A DNA stretch of 64,000 nucleotides from Allodiplogaster sudhausi (Eukaryota > Nematoda > Chromadorea > Rhabditida > Diplogasteridae). This document shows, one piece after another, positions 11,969 to 22,836 of this stretch (positions within the stretch are counted from its first letter, which is position 1; the number at the start of each line of letters is the position of its first letter). A program made the translations under genes and the position numbers. The notes under the pieces were generated by a model that saw only the letters and a program-made list of their open reading frames with translations, was not told the origin of the DNA and did no database searches. Where the stretch lies: assembly GCA_945643635.1 (NCBI GenBank), contig CALZFC010000279.1:288501-352500 (forward strand). The letters are read 5' to 3'.

Positions 11969-12312
11969 AGTAAGAGATTCTAGAGATAACCAAAGAGAAC
12001 ATAAAAGACATGGAATGAATAAAATAGCAATCTCGCCACATTCAAGTCGCTGAACCTATTTATAATAACCATAATAATGATGTACAGGCGTATAAAGCTC
12101 TCCCGTCAGTTGTGCGATCAACTTCCAAACCTATAACTGGTTATTTAACAAAATAGCAAATATGAAGGGAACAGTGAGCAGCAGTGAAATTTTAAGAAAA
12201 AGACCTCGATATAAACGCCGCTGTATTTGCCGGTGAGTCGATGTCGGAAGAGCGATGGAAAGTATTCACTTCCGTAACTAATTAGGCGAGCTGTACCAGC
12301 TTCCGTTCCCAT
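9504..12312 (-). CDS. Ionotropic glutamate receptor-like protein C (ten exons, 426 aa)
   Basis: The cleanest copy of the array. Exons: 12205-12312, 12070-12130, 11770-11909, 11470-11632, 11161-11308, 11001-11085, 10628-10818, 10392-10551, 10193-10284 and 9504-9636; together 1281 nt including the stop, with every junction in phase. Residues 1-100 form the S1-like lobe (YFPSLFRHRLTGKYSGVYIE, then SIANGSFLTMMDG). M1 is around 120-145 (FFLVFQPDVACLVAV). A short basic linker (VRLCKKMQNTS, RKNKTG) leads straight to M3 (IFAFLLLFCAYSAVFSGNS). S2 spans about 210-380 (LRSGKRRMLFSPVDELSAKE, VCADRRLVTRIFTNDLAAL, LFSVAIPHFFAFGKRVV, DRFWLPRIVNTYF). M4 is LSNVLCVVGGGYATALLVFA, followed by a short basic tail. 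No ATD, signal peptide or evident M2 pore loop. Seven exons match the sizes of B. The family call rests on topology and motif order. Ligand and channel function are unknown. Confidence 0.85.
9685..10142. mobile_element. Short palindromic TA-flanked MITE (element 3) with a tRNA-like core
   Basis: Terminal inverted repeats begin TACAGTACCGCTCAACGGCG and end with its inverse. The inverted similarity extends inward for well over 100 bp on each side (AATGCTGCGTCGGCTATAGC is matched in the other arm). The element is 458 bp and has no transposase. The centre contains, on the minus strand, GTAGGTTCGAACCCCAAG, which resembles a tRNA T arm or B box. It lies in the last intron of receptor gene C, the same intron that carries element 1 in gene B, about 50 bp past the donor. 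Confidence 0.85.
11916..11966. repeat. (GA)n microsatellite at an acceptor of gene C
   Basis: GA repeat on the plus strand, read as CT on the sense strand, immediately upstream of the exon 3 acceptor (exon starts at 11909) of receptor gene C. Confidence 0.88.
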
Positions 12313-12601
12313 GCCTTAACAAATGATTTAAAAAGGAAATAAATCAAGCTCGAATTGCCGCAGCTCAACGTGTGACCGTTTTACTACAAACGCAATAACA
12401 AGATGGTAGAAGAAGGTAAGGTTATTTATAGTTCTACATAGGCTCGCCCACCCGCTTGGATTTTGAAGCTCGCCATCGGTTAGGTCACGTAATATACGGT
12501 CCACTTTATTGATGTCACACAATTTGTTGATGGATTCATGTTGAATGAACATGTGCATAACAGAAGTGGCAACCAAAGACCTCCTTTCCTTCTCTCTCTC
12601 C

Positions 12602-12636
<35 letters not shown>

Positions 12637-13571
12637 CCTCTCTCTCTTTCGCCATATCCTTCACTAGCTTCACCGCTGGTTACTTTTTCTCCCTCATTTG
12701 TGGTTCTATCAAATGTGGGCTTTCCTGTAGGCAGGAAGCCCACATTTGATAGTTGCAGCAATTGAAATTCAAACATGGAAGAGAACATGTATGCACAGAG
12801 GAAATATGTATGTGTAAAATCGCGAGAACTTTGGAAATACTTGAAAGCTTTCAAATACATATTTACATATCTATTTTGTTATCAATCGAACCACAAGGCA
12901 TTCAGTGTTAAAGTAGGATATCAACGACCACAGGGAAGTAACAAGGTCCGAAATGTATGGGAAGCTCCCATGAGTAGCTCGTCTAGTTTTCAAACAAGAG
13001 GTTTCAGAAGTGCACGAAAAAACTCGTGAGAAAAAGAGTGTATGCAGGGACGCGGCAATTTGAATAGGAATGTGCATACACATATACTCGGAGAAATTGA
13101 AACAAAAGATATAAATCCCGTTTATATTTTATTCAAGAGTTAAATGAAAGAAAACAAAACAGCCTTTTTTAGAGAACATAAATCCATAAAAATGTAATAT
13201 GACAGGAAGACACTAATGATGTCGTCATCAAATATTAAATTGAAATGTCCATCAAGAGACAATTTCGTTTTTCAAGTAATTGAGCCTCGTGTTGTGTTCA
13301 TTCACTCTTGGGTAATTATATTCAAAATGCTATGATGTTCTGGACCTTGAACCACATCATGAGTAATAGTTAGTTGATATTCCTGACCAGAGCACTCAAG
13401 TTATCTGTTCTATGATCTGTTGACGAGATGACGGGATGAAATTGGGGGTGAGACTCACTCAGTACTTTTTGACAGTCGCCTTCTCCCGCCTAGCGCATCT
13501 CTCATGCCATTCATCCGGTGCATCATGATGCGCCCGCTTATGTACACAGAGTCCCCTACTGAACTCACTCT

Positions 13572-13615
<44 letters not shown>

Positions 13616-14849
13616 TACTCTTCTCTCTGCAGCCCTCTCTCGCTCACTACTTTCTGCCCCTCTCTCTCTCTCTTTCTCGCACTCTTACTTCGACTCTCTA
13701 TCGTTCTCTTGCTCTATTTCATAATCTCTCTCTGTCTCTTGTTTGTTTCTATGTTCACTCTGTCTATCTCCCACACTTTTTATTCCTGGTCCTCTCTATC
13801 TCTCTCCTTCGCTCTTTGTCTTCCATCACCCTCCTAGACTCTTCTTTCTCTAGTCCACTCGCTGTTATTTCTCTATTTAATGTCACCGCTCTCCTCTCTT
13901 CTCGTTCTCACTCTCTCTCTCTCTTTCTCTTTCTCTATTTTCTCTAGCTCTCTCTCTCTCTCATCCTTTATTCTCTCTCGCGCACCTGTCTACCTTACTC
14001 GAGTTGCACTATTCAAGCAGCTGCTTCTCGCTTTTCCACCTTCTGGGTCGGCCTGAAGTAAACTAACCGAATGTTCTCTGGAATCTTCTTGGCCTCGGCT
14101 GTCTCAAGTTCATGATGTAGAATGCATTATTATACTTGTCTATTCGTATTCACCCGTCATGCTCCGACTGTTTTTCTTTACGCGCCTAATACAATATCTA
14201 CTACATATGTCTACCTGCAAAGCTAATTAGTGACCACTTTCATTCAACCAACACGAGATCGACAGCCTTAAGCCCTGGCGAAAAATAATAGAATGAGACC
14301 AAAGTAGAGAGAGATGAGAGAAGTGGTCAGAGGAGGTGAATAATATGAGCTTGTTGCTTCTTCCTTCACAAATGCATACGCAAACAATAATATTGCAGTA
14401 TTTTATGGATTGTTTCTATGGATGTCAACCTTTCTTTCGAGCCCTCTTTTAAAGTACGTAAATGTTGCTTATTCGCTTCTGCAAGAGTGTAGGATTACCG
14501 AGCGCATGAGCTTTATTTAATACACCTTTCGTTTTTTCCCTCTCTCTCTCTCTATCTCTCCTCATTCCGTTACTTTCCCATCTCACTTTTTCATTCCACG
14601 ACTGGGCATCTGTGAATTGCTCTCTTTTATATCTTTTAAAGGAATGTTATTCCGTCGGGTCTTAAAATATAAGTGGGTAATATTCAGATCAAGATATCGG
14701 CCGTAAATTGGTAGTTGTTTGATGAAGGCCAAATCGTTTTGAATGCCCTTTGACTATAAGAGCATGTCACATTCCGTTTTTATTGCAAACGCAGACTCAG
14801 GATATTCGTACCCTCGCGCCTGGCAACCAGTCTCGTGGCTTGAACAGAA

Positions 14850-14895
<46 letters not shown>

Positions 14896-15782
14896 GACAG
14901 ACACAGGCCTGATTGTGAGTGAGAAAAAGAGACGGAGAGAAATAGAGATAGAGAGAGAGAGCGAGAGAGAGGGAGAGAGAGAGAGAGTGAAAGAGCAAGG
15001 TGGAGTGAGTGGTAGTGAAAATTGTATCTTCGCCAGAGTTAGCCAATTGCGGCGGAAAAAAAACATAATGCCAGAAGCACAAAATAGTTGGGGTGGGAAA
15101 GGAAAGGAGAAAGTGAATGGGAGAGAGAACAAGAGTAGATTAGTTGTGAAAAGGGGGGAAGTGGATTGGATTGGGTTCACGTTGCATTTGTCAGCTATGA
15201 TGCGACCTTCGATTAATGTATTCCAACTTGAATGAATATCATCAGGCGGTCCCTTTAATCACTAACAAAATTTACTGGAATCTGGAACCTGGCCGCTTTA
15301 GAAGATTGTGAGGTGAGTTCATATAGATTAAGGAAGAGATTAAAGAGAGAGGGATTAAAGCACAATGCAAAAAATGCAAAAGGCCTCCATATTTCCAATC
15401 GTGTTCTATTGATCTTTCCGTATCTATTACTCCTATCATTCTCTCTCAATGTTATCTGGCAATATCATTAATAGCATTGTGTAGAACATGTTGGTGGCAT
15501 TTTAACATAAAGCAGCTGTACATAGTATACATACATATATGTATATACATACATATGTACATATATATACATATGTATATTTGGGTTAATCTTTTTTAAT
15601 CCAAATTTTACCACTCGAGTTTCTCTTCGAAACTACTCCGTAATAAATTGACATATTGGTGCCTGGACATTTCCACGGCAACGCTTGCTTCGGTTTTTGC
15701 GCCATATCTCGCCGTGGGTCTATACATGGCACCAGCCACTATATGTATACATTCTTTTAAAATCTCCAGTCAATTCGCCTCT
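12313..15782. other. Intergenic region, CT/GA microsatellite-rich
   Basis: No gene is supported here. There is a CT tract at about 12585-12650 and a short perfect hairpin at about 12710-12755 (CAAATGTGGGCTTTCCTGTA facing its inverse). A long interrupted CT-rich tract runs at about 13560-13985 and a GA tract at about 14850-14995. An alternating CATA/TATG stretch lies at about 15525-15580. The open frames over these tracts are repeat artefacts. The upstream DNA of receptor C and of the CX-module gene lies here, but I see no defined promoter element. Confidence 0.6.
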
Positions 15783-17751
15783 ATGCACTGTCGGATGCGG
15801 GCCCGTCGTAGCTGTTCTCTTGTCGCCGGCGCCAGCATATCGGCCGTTGTGTTCCTCTCTCTGCTTGCCTCTTCCACCGCGACCTCCACCAATCTCACTC
15901 TGCCGCCGCCGTCCTTTCGTGCTCCGCCACCGCCAGTTGTCAAGTAAACTATTTTATAACAATAATAATTGTATTCTTCCAGTATTTTCATAGTAATAAT
16001 GAAGTCTGGAACAAACCCCTCCTACACTATCTACGGTGTCGTTGCCTTGAATGCCTAGCTGGCAACAGCTACTTTTCTATGCGCAAGGCTGAGAAGTTTC
16101 GTACAGCAGGTGCTGCTGCTCTCCCTCTCATTCTCTCTGTCTCTCTCTCTCCCTCCGTCTCTATCGTATTTACTATATCCTCTAACTTGTACTCTCTCCA
16201 CACCTATTTCCTCTCTCCTTGGAATGAAAGGTAAATGAAGGCGAAGTGGGCCGTTGTGGTGCCTTTCATGAAGGCAAAGTGGGCCTTTCAATGCACAATG
16301 TCCATGTACACATTCGCACATTTCATAGCACTTAAAATTAGCAAAACTATTATATGGCATGCTTAACGGAGCCGTTCACTGGACAATTAACATGCGGTTT
16401 TATGAACATGGATCAATTCGAATCTGTCTAAACCGGAAGTTTGAACCATTTTTTCATGCATACTTGTTACAAAGTTACAAGCCGGCAAGATATGGCTCCT
16501 TTAAAAAAGGTGTCTTAGGGTTAGTAGCAGAAACAAATTTAAAAGAAGTTTTTTTGAAAAAGAATCTTGTGCAGACTGGCTATTCGATCGCATACCAGTT
16601 CTCCCCATCACTCTCACTCTGTCTCTCTCACTCACTCTCTCTTAATCACTCTCTCTCTCTCTCTAGCCTTTCTCTTTCTCTCTTCTCTCTCTCTTTCTCT
16701 CTTTCTTCTCTCTCTCTCGCTTGCAGAGAAGAAGACCGTGGTTCTCTGCCTCGTACTCGTCTCCTCTACGATGCGCTGCTCGCTGCGACCGTGCGTGACA
16801 ACGTCGTGGGAGATGACGCTCCATTCTTGTAACTATTGATTTGTTTTAATTCAATAGTTACTTTCTGATTTCCAATGAGTGATTTATTCCTTCTACCAGC
16901 TGGGAAGACCGCTGGTTCCTATGGGAGCCGGCCGTGGCCATGCTTGATGAGGAAGAGCAGCAGATGTGCAGCCATCACTTCGACATCCACTACGGGAATC
17001 TCAGGCAAGCATCGTTCTCTCCCTTTCTCTCTCTCTCTCTCTCTCTCCCTCTCTTTCTCTCTTTCTCTCTCTCTATCTCTCTCCTTTTCGGTGCTTAATG
17101 TGCAATGGTCATTTACAATTCCAAGTTCAAAATTGTGTTATAGTTTTTTTTTATTAGAGTAGCCGTCATTTGCAATATTAAGTTACAAATTGTTGTTTTA
17201 ATACTAGACTTACATAAGTATGTTTTAGTGTTAATGGTCTCTCTTCTCAGCTTTATCCGGTTCCGGAACGGCAGCCGGCCAGTCTCCTTCGGGTTCACAT
17301 GTCCAAGCGAGCGCGACTGCTGCAGTACTGACTGCTGTGCGCGGCCAGCACTCGCGCTCTCTATCTTGTATGAGAGAGAACGATGGAAAGAGAACGAAAG
17401 AAAAGAGAGAGGGAGAGACTAAGAGATAGGGAAAGAGAGAGGGAGAGAGAGAGAAAGTATAAGAACCGAGAGGGGAGAAGGAGAGAGACATGGAGAGAGA
17501 GAAGAGAGAGTTAGAGGGATACTGTACCTTCTGCAGCCGCTGGATACTCGCGGTGATCGCGATTCTCTTCGTTGTCGTGACTGTGGAGGAGTGCATTCGA
17601 CACGCATTCGACTGTTGCATCGCATCGAGACTCGCGGCATTCAGGAAGCAGAAAGAGAAGAGGAGGAGGAGCAGGGGTGAGACGGGAGGGAGAGTCAGAG
17701 GAAGAGAGAGAGAGAGAGGAGGAGGAGGAGCAGGGGTGAGACGGGAGGGAG

Positions 17752-17797
<46 letters not shown>

Positions 17798-17842
17798 AGG
17801 GGAGAGAGGGAAGAAAGAGAAGAGAAGAAAAGAGCAGAGAAG

Positions 17843-17875
<33 letters not shown>

Positions 17876-19026
17876 AGAAGAGGAGAGAGGGAGAAAAGAA
17901 AGAGAAGAGGAGAGTGAGTGAGACGAGACGGAGAGGACAGAGAGAAGAAAGATGAGAGAAGAGAGATATCCAAAGAGAGTCAGAAATGAAAAGGAAGTCG
18001 CAGATCTCCGTCGCGAGTTGGTGCGTGCGGCTTCGATGACGCCGACGCTGGCTCGCAGTCTCTCTGCCGCCAGCTTCGCCATCGGACCGAACAAGCAAAG
18101 AGGTGCAGGAATATCTCACATACATACATGTTCCATAATAATAATATATGTACATATGTATGACATAATTTTTAACGATATTTCTTCCAACTTTATTGAT
18201 ACGCACAGAGAGTATATCTGCTTGAGAAAACGCGGTTGAGAGGAGTCGCGCGACCTCACCGAGCCCTGACCGTTCCATTCCGCCGCCGTCGTTGCCGTCC
18301 TCTTCTGAGTTGTCCTCTCTGCTCAGGCCGGCAGCGGTATGCAGTGCTAAATGTGTTCAAAACCTTCTCGCCATCAAAAAGGCTTCTCTTTTCTTGAAAT
18401 CATATATGTACATATGTATGTACATACATACATGCGTTGTATCCTTTTTAAAAAGGCGAATAAAATATGAAAAAAAAATTATATAAGGGAATGTATCTTT
18501 TATATCGCCAAGGTGCTTCCGAAGCGAGTGCCCTCCAGCTCATCGCCGTCAGCTTCAGCTTCAGCCCCAGTCGCCTTCGCCTTCTCTCCTCCACTCCCTT
18601 CGCTCTCTCAGCAACCGGCTCCTTTCGTTTCCACTTCGCCGACCTGGACGTTGCCCTCCCCGGCTTCTGGCACACTCACCACCTGCGACTACGAACGGGA
18701 GCCGAGAAGGGTTAGGGAGGGAGAGAGCGCGAGGGAGAGGGAGAGGGAGAAGGAGTGAAATGGAGAAAGAGAGGAAGAGAGAAAGAGAGAAAGAGAGGAA
18801 GGGGAGATATAGTGATAGAATGAGAGAGGGAGAGAGGGAGAGTCTCTTGATGACCCAGGAGAACGATGTTAGTGGAGATGTACATACATATGTAGTAGAG
18901 AGCAAGAGAGACGAACAAGAGAAAAACAACGTGATATCCTCTGCTTCTACTCGTAATCCTTCCCTTTCAGTCTCCGATACCCTCGACAAGTTCTGCCTTC
19001 GCCCCGGTAGGCGCCGCTCCTCGTAG
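15783..19026 (+). CDS. Single-pass membrane protein with CX-type cysteine module
   Basis: Six exons join in phase: 15783-15943, 16727-16828, 16900-17004, 17251-17367, 17537-17676 and 17980-18102. The start at 15783 (or 15795) gives a basic N-terminus and a hydrophobic signal peptide (AVVFLSLLASSTA), then a Pro-rich segment. Next come DAPFFWEDRWFLWEPAVA, then CSHHFDIHYGN, then VSFGFTCPSERDCCSTDCC. The F-x-C...CC...CC pattern after a W/F-rich block is the signature of the nematode CX module. A transmembrane helix follows (WILAVIAILFVVVTV), then a basic cytoplasmic stretch. Further Ser/Pro-rich exons probably lie at about 18240-18340, 18511-18708 and 18980-19026, but more than one frame is open there, so the C-terminus is not settled. 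One donor (17005) is GC (CAG|GCAAGC). Introns carry CT or GA microsatellites at their edges. The function is unknown; extracellular disulfide-rich recognition is a guess. Confidence 0.78.
16605..16722. repeat. (CT)n tract upstream of exon 2 acceptor of the CX-module gene
   Basis: CT-rich repeat on the sense strand ending a few bases before the TTGCAG acceptor at 16726. It forms an unusually long polypyrimidine tract. Confidence 0.88.
17378..17520. repeat. (GA)n tract after the exon 4 donor of the CX-module gene
   Basis: GA-rich repeat on the sense strand that starts about 10 bp after the donor at 17368 and fills almost the whole intron. A second, larger GA tract (about 17690-17960) follows the next donor at 17677, and a third (about 18715-18850) follows the probable donor at 18709. 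Confidence 0.85.
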
Positions 19027-19833
19027 CATCTCTCCACTCTTCCGAAATGTCACTACAGTTTGACGTGCGAACGACACAGTAATCCATGGCACTAAAATTT
19101 CACATCAAAATTATATTCACCATTGGCAACATTCTCAATTTTTGTCAATATTGAAGTTTGAACCGAACATTTCATTCCGTTATTTGAATTATGATATTTT
19201 GTTGTTTTCAGGCAAAAAATGTAAGTCATGTCTGCAACAGCCGCGCTTTCTCTGTGATCGATACTTCTTTTCAGTTTCGTATCTTATCTTACCATTAGCT
19301 TTTCTTGTTTGCTACAGAACTCTTCAAGCATCTTTATCTCATCCTTTTCATTTTCTTTGGCGGAATACGAGTTCTGAATATCTCTATTTCAGGTTTATCC
19401 TTATGTTTGAATGATCTTGAAACTTCAGAACAGTCCAAAGTCACTAATTGTCATTAAAAAAAATGAAAACCCTAGTATAGTCGCCCATACAATGAAGTGG
19501 TTCTTTGTATTGCAAAAATATAAATACGAGGCAATGTATTCATTCGAGAGGAAAATTCTTAGCACCTAGATATTGCTTGTTTTATTATTACTAGAAATTT
19601 ATTCGGAATATCGAATATTGCTAAATGACGAATGATTAAATAAAGAACTGCACATTGTAAAAAAAAAAGTCCCTGGTTTTGAGCACAATTAAACGATTCC
19701 TGTGTGGCGAAAAAATATACGCATATTTTGAATCTTTAAAAAGTTGAGATATTCGCTTGATATTAGAAAGTCTATATTATTATGAATAGACTAGTACAAG
19801 TTTATTCCATTCGCTAATAAATAACTCCGTTGC

Positions 19834-19836
<3 letters not shown>

Positions 19837-19899
<63 letters not shown>
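19837..19899. repeat. (TA)n microsatellite
   Basis: About 60 bp of nearly perfect AT alternation, just downstream of the stop codon of the minus-strand secreted-protein gene that ends at 19927. Confidence 0.95.
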
Positions 19900-19926
19900 A
19901 TTTGACCGTGAACAACGATCGACTGA

Positions 19927-20691
19927 TCACATGCCCTCTGTAAACCAGACGCCGTTCAAGTCCTTGAGCTGCGGCTTGAGATCGTCTGTGAAGATGATGC
20001 GGATGCTGCCGGTTCCGAAGAACTTGGCGCTGATGTTGCCAACCTAGAGACACTTTTTTGTTCTTGTTAAAAGTGAGGATATGTAGAGAGATCGATTGAA
20101 CTCACTTGTTCCCACTGGTCGGTAGCTACAGGCTTAAAACTTTGGACCAGCCACTTCTTCGTGTCGCAGTCCTTGCCGGCGACCTGGGAATTTTTTTCAT
20201 TGATAAAAATATCGCACTATATATATATATTAAAAGAAACTTTGTGTTTGCCTAATCTTCAAGCAATGTTCAGTCCGTCACCTCAATCTTCTTTCGCTCA
20301 TCTTTCGCGTTGAAAATCATGTTGTCGGCCTTCATCACAAGCGAAGGAACGGTCAAATCCACACGGAACTACAACAATAACAGTTAAACAGCTCAAACTG
20401 ACAGCTCAGAATTAGCTTTTTTTTTTATATAATACATGCATTACTCCTTTTATCAGACGATGTGCATGAAAATTTTTTAAACATAACTTTATCTTTTATG
20501 TAAGTGTTTTGACAAGTATTTTCATATGACCAATGAAAGAATGAAAGTTTTTTTATAATAGCAAAGTAAATTCCTACCTTCTTGGCAGTTTGCGAGTGAA
20601 GCGTGAGGTTGATCTTGCAGGGAATGGCTGAAGAAGAGAGCTGCACGAGCGAGGCGAGCACGAGAAGGAACACGAAAGACAGCGAAGTCAT
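19927..20691 (-). CDS. Small secreted protein, 131 aa, family not recognised
   Basis: Four exons in phase 0: 20578-20691, 20282-20368, 20106-20183 and 19927-20043. The start at 20691 gives a clear signal peptide (LSFVFLLVLASLVQLSSSA). The mature part begins IPCKINLTLHSQTAKK. It has one potential N-glycosylation site there (NLT) and another at NIS near GNISAKFFGTGS. Two cysteines (in IPC and KDCDTKKW) could form one disulfide. The rest alternates beta-strand-like segments (FRVDLTVPSLVMKADNMIF, IRIIFTDDLKPQLKDL) and ends WFTEGM. The pattern suggests a small extracellular beta-sandwich with a Lys/Asp-rich surface, as in several nematode secreted families, but I cannot name the family. Intron donors and acceptors are all canonical. 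The gene model itself is secure. Confidence 0.85.
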
Positions 20692-20939
20692 GGTCTAAAT
20701 CATTCTCCGATCTTCTTTTCATATTCCACGCAAATCAAATCTAAATATCACCAAGAGGAATTGTAGAACATTATCCTATAATATAATTTTTTTATGCTAA
20801 AAAATGCTCATCAGAAGGAAGGAATTACACAGTCAAACCCAAAAATGAAAGTGTGAATAAAAAGGGACCAAATTTGTAAGCTTCTTCCACTCGTTCGAGA
20901 TAAGTGAGCGGTGTGAGGATGAGGTGCTCTTCCTTCTTT

Positions 20940-21376
20940 TTATGCTTTTCCCCATCGCTCTCTCCTCTGACACAGTTTATCAGCCTGCTTTTCCCCTCTT
21001 TCCGCCCTCTCCCGTGCTTGATATCCATGTAGTTTTATATCTTCTAGTACTGGATAGCAGGATAACATCGATAAAAACAATCGCCAGCTCGTTTCCAGCC
21101 AAGAAATAGCTTCGTGTATCCTTTTCAAATGCAGATCAGCTAGCACTTTCGGCAAAGTGACGTCGATTTTGTTTACATTCAATGCATTTTTAATAACATT
21201 TCGATCAAGTCTAATCCTTAAAAAAGTATTCATGATATGCATAGCCTCTTTGTTCACAGGTTGAATATTCAACTCCTCTCCCAAATCCTTTGTGACAGAT
21301 AGAGAACCGAATCGAATGCAGTTCTTGTTTTTCTCAATGACGTCATCACTTGCACTCGCTGAAGACAACGCGACTT
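20940..21376 (-). CDS. Histone H2B-like exon, divergent
   Basis: An uninterrupted minus-strand frame of more than 140 codons encodes NKEAMHIMNTFLRIRLDRNV followed by NVNKIDVTLPKVLADLHL. The spacing and residues resemble the histone-fold core of H2B (the SKAM-IMNSF helix, then loop and the next helix), preceded by a segment like H2B alpha-1 (GSLSVTKDLGEELNIQP). After the fold it runs into ISWLETSWRLF and a charged tail that do not look like H2B. No ATG starts the frame (the open frame continues upstream into CT-rich DNA), so it may be an internal exon or a pseudogene. The basic N-terminal tail and the usual C-terminal helix of H2B are not evident. Resemblance is by eye only. Confidence 0.4.
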
Positions 21377-21417
21377 TGAGCTGTTCAGCAAATGTTGATG
21401 AGACATTACAAGAACAT

Positions 21418-21491
21418 GGGAGAGAGAGAGTGACAGAGAAAGAGGCAGGCAGAGAGAGACAGAGAAAGATAGAGACTGAATGAGACAGAGA

Positions 21492-21526
<35 letters not shown>

Positions 21527-22470
21527 GAAGCTACCATTCTGAACGAATCGTGTGCATACATCGTGCAGACTGAGTCATCCCATCGCCGTTCGCCAAAGGA
21601 TGCGGTGGTTTCGGAGGGGCACTTTCTTCGACGTGTGACCGTCCACGAATTACGGCCATGCTGAGTGGAGAAAGAGTGTTTGGAGCGAGAAAGAGAGAGA
21701 GAGAGAGAAAGAGAGAAAGAGTGAGAAAGGGAGAGAGAGAGAGAAAGAGAGAAGGAGAGAGAGCAAGAGATATAGAGAGAAACGATGAGAAAGAAAGAGA
21801 GTAAAAAACACATCTAATACGAACGAATCTTCCGAGACGCTCATGGTCTATGTGATTTCCAACAAAAAAAGTAGTACAGTGACACACATGTTCCCCCATC
21901 CTAATGGATTAATTCTTCCTATGCAACTCTGCAAAAGAGTCGAAAGGAAGTGGAGACGCCCAAGATTGCTGTAATGCTCTTGTCTGTTGAAACGATGAGT
22001 AGTATATGTGGCTTACAAGTATTATGCTAAGAGAGTTTCAATGATACCGGAGTAAGCATGAATGGAGAGGGTGAGAGAAGGAGAGAGAGCGAATGAAAGA
22101 GAGAGAGAGAGATAGAGAGAGAGAGACAGAAAAAGAGAGAAAGGGTTTGTGTGAGAAGAGAAAGAGAGAAGGAGAGAAATAGAAAGAGAAAGCAAGAGTG
22201 TTAAGAACTGAGAAGGAAAATGAAGGAAGAAGAAGAACCGCCAAGAACGAGTTTAGCGAACACCACACAAAAATCAAAAGTGTTGCCTCATCGAACTTCT
22301 CTGTCTCGCTCTCTATCTGTCTCCTTTCCATTCCCTCTTACCTGTAACTTTATCTCTCACGCTCTCTCCTTCCTGTTTGCTCCCTCTAACCCTTAACTCT
22401 ATGGTCAGTTCTCTCTCTCTCAATCTTTCTCTCCGTCCCTCTCTCACTCACTCTCTCTCTATCTCTTCGG
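21418..22470. repeat. Cluster of GA then CT microsatellites
   Basis: GA tracts at about 21418-21535, 21685-21800 and 22070-22200, then CT-rich DNA at about 22300-22470. They separate the minus-strand genes on the left from the plus-strand SXP/RAL-2 gene on the right. No gene is supported inside. Confidence 0.75.
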
Positions 22471-22584
22471 CTGACAGAGTAAGCGATGTGGCTCAAGAGA
22501 TCACGCAAGCTGACGAAGGCTGAACACAATCAGCGATGATAGAAAGCAGGCCAAATAAAGGAGTAAGAGAATGAGGAGAAGGAG

Positions 22585-22590
22585 TATAAA
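22585..22590 (+). promoter_or_regulatory. Probable TATA box of the SXP/RAL-2 gene
   Basis: GAGTATAAAGG lies about 250 bp upstream of the start codon. A pyrimidine-rich stretch that could hold the transcription start follows at about 22610. The leader must then be spliced (or trans-spliced) to the TTCCAG acceptor at 22835, two bases before the ATG. Confidence 0.5.
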
Positions 22591-22836
22591 GGCTGCTCAG
22601 CTCCTTCTGCCCACTCAGTGGCGGCAACCTTCACTCACGTCATTCTTCTAATTCTTCTCCCTCTATCCATTTTATCACTAATTTCTGGTACAGCTTTGCT
22701 AGCCTTCATTTTATCAATAAATATATGTTCTTTATTCTCAACGTTACTCGTTGACTCCCGTGCGCTGTTCGGCTATTCGTCTAATGTCACTAATTATTTT
22801 AAAATAAAAAAATAAAATAAAATGTATTCTTCCAGA

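Noticed and set aside
13504..13985. CRISPR-like or tandem-repeat array
   Set aside because: Eukaryotic DNA; the repetition is a simple CT microsatellite without spacers.
17231..18278. Very long minus-strand Ser/Leu-rich open frames
   Set aside because: They are translations of CT/GA microsatellites over the introns of the plus-strand CX-module gene; no non-repeat protein signal.
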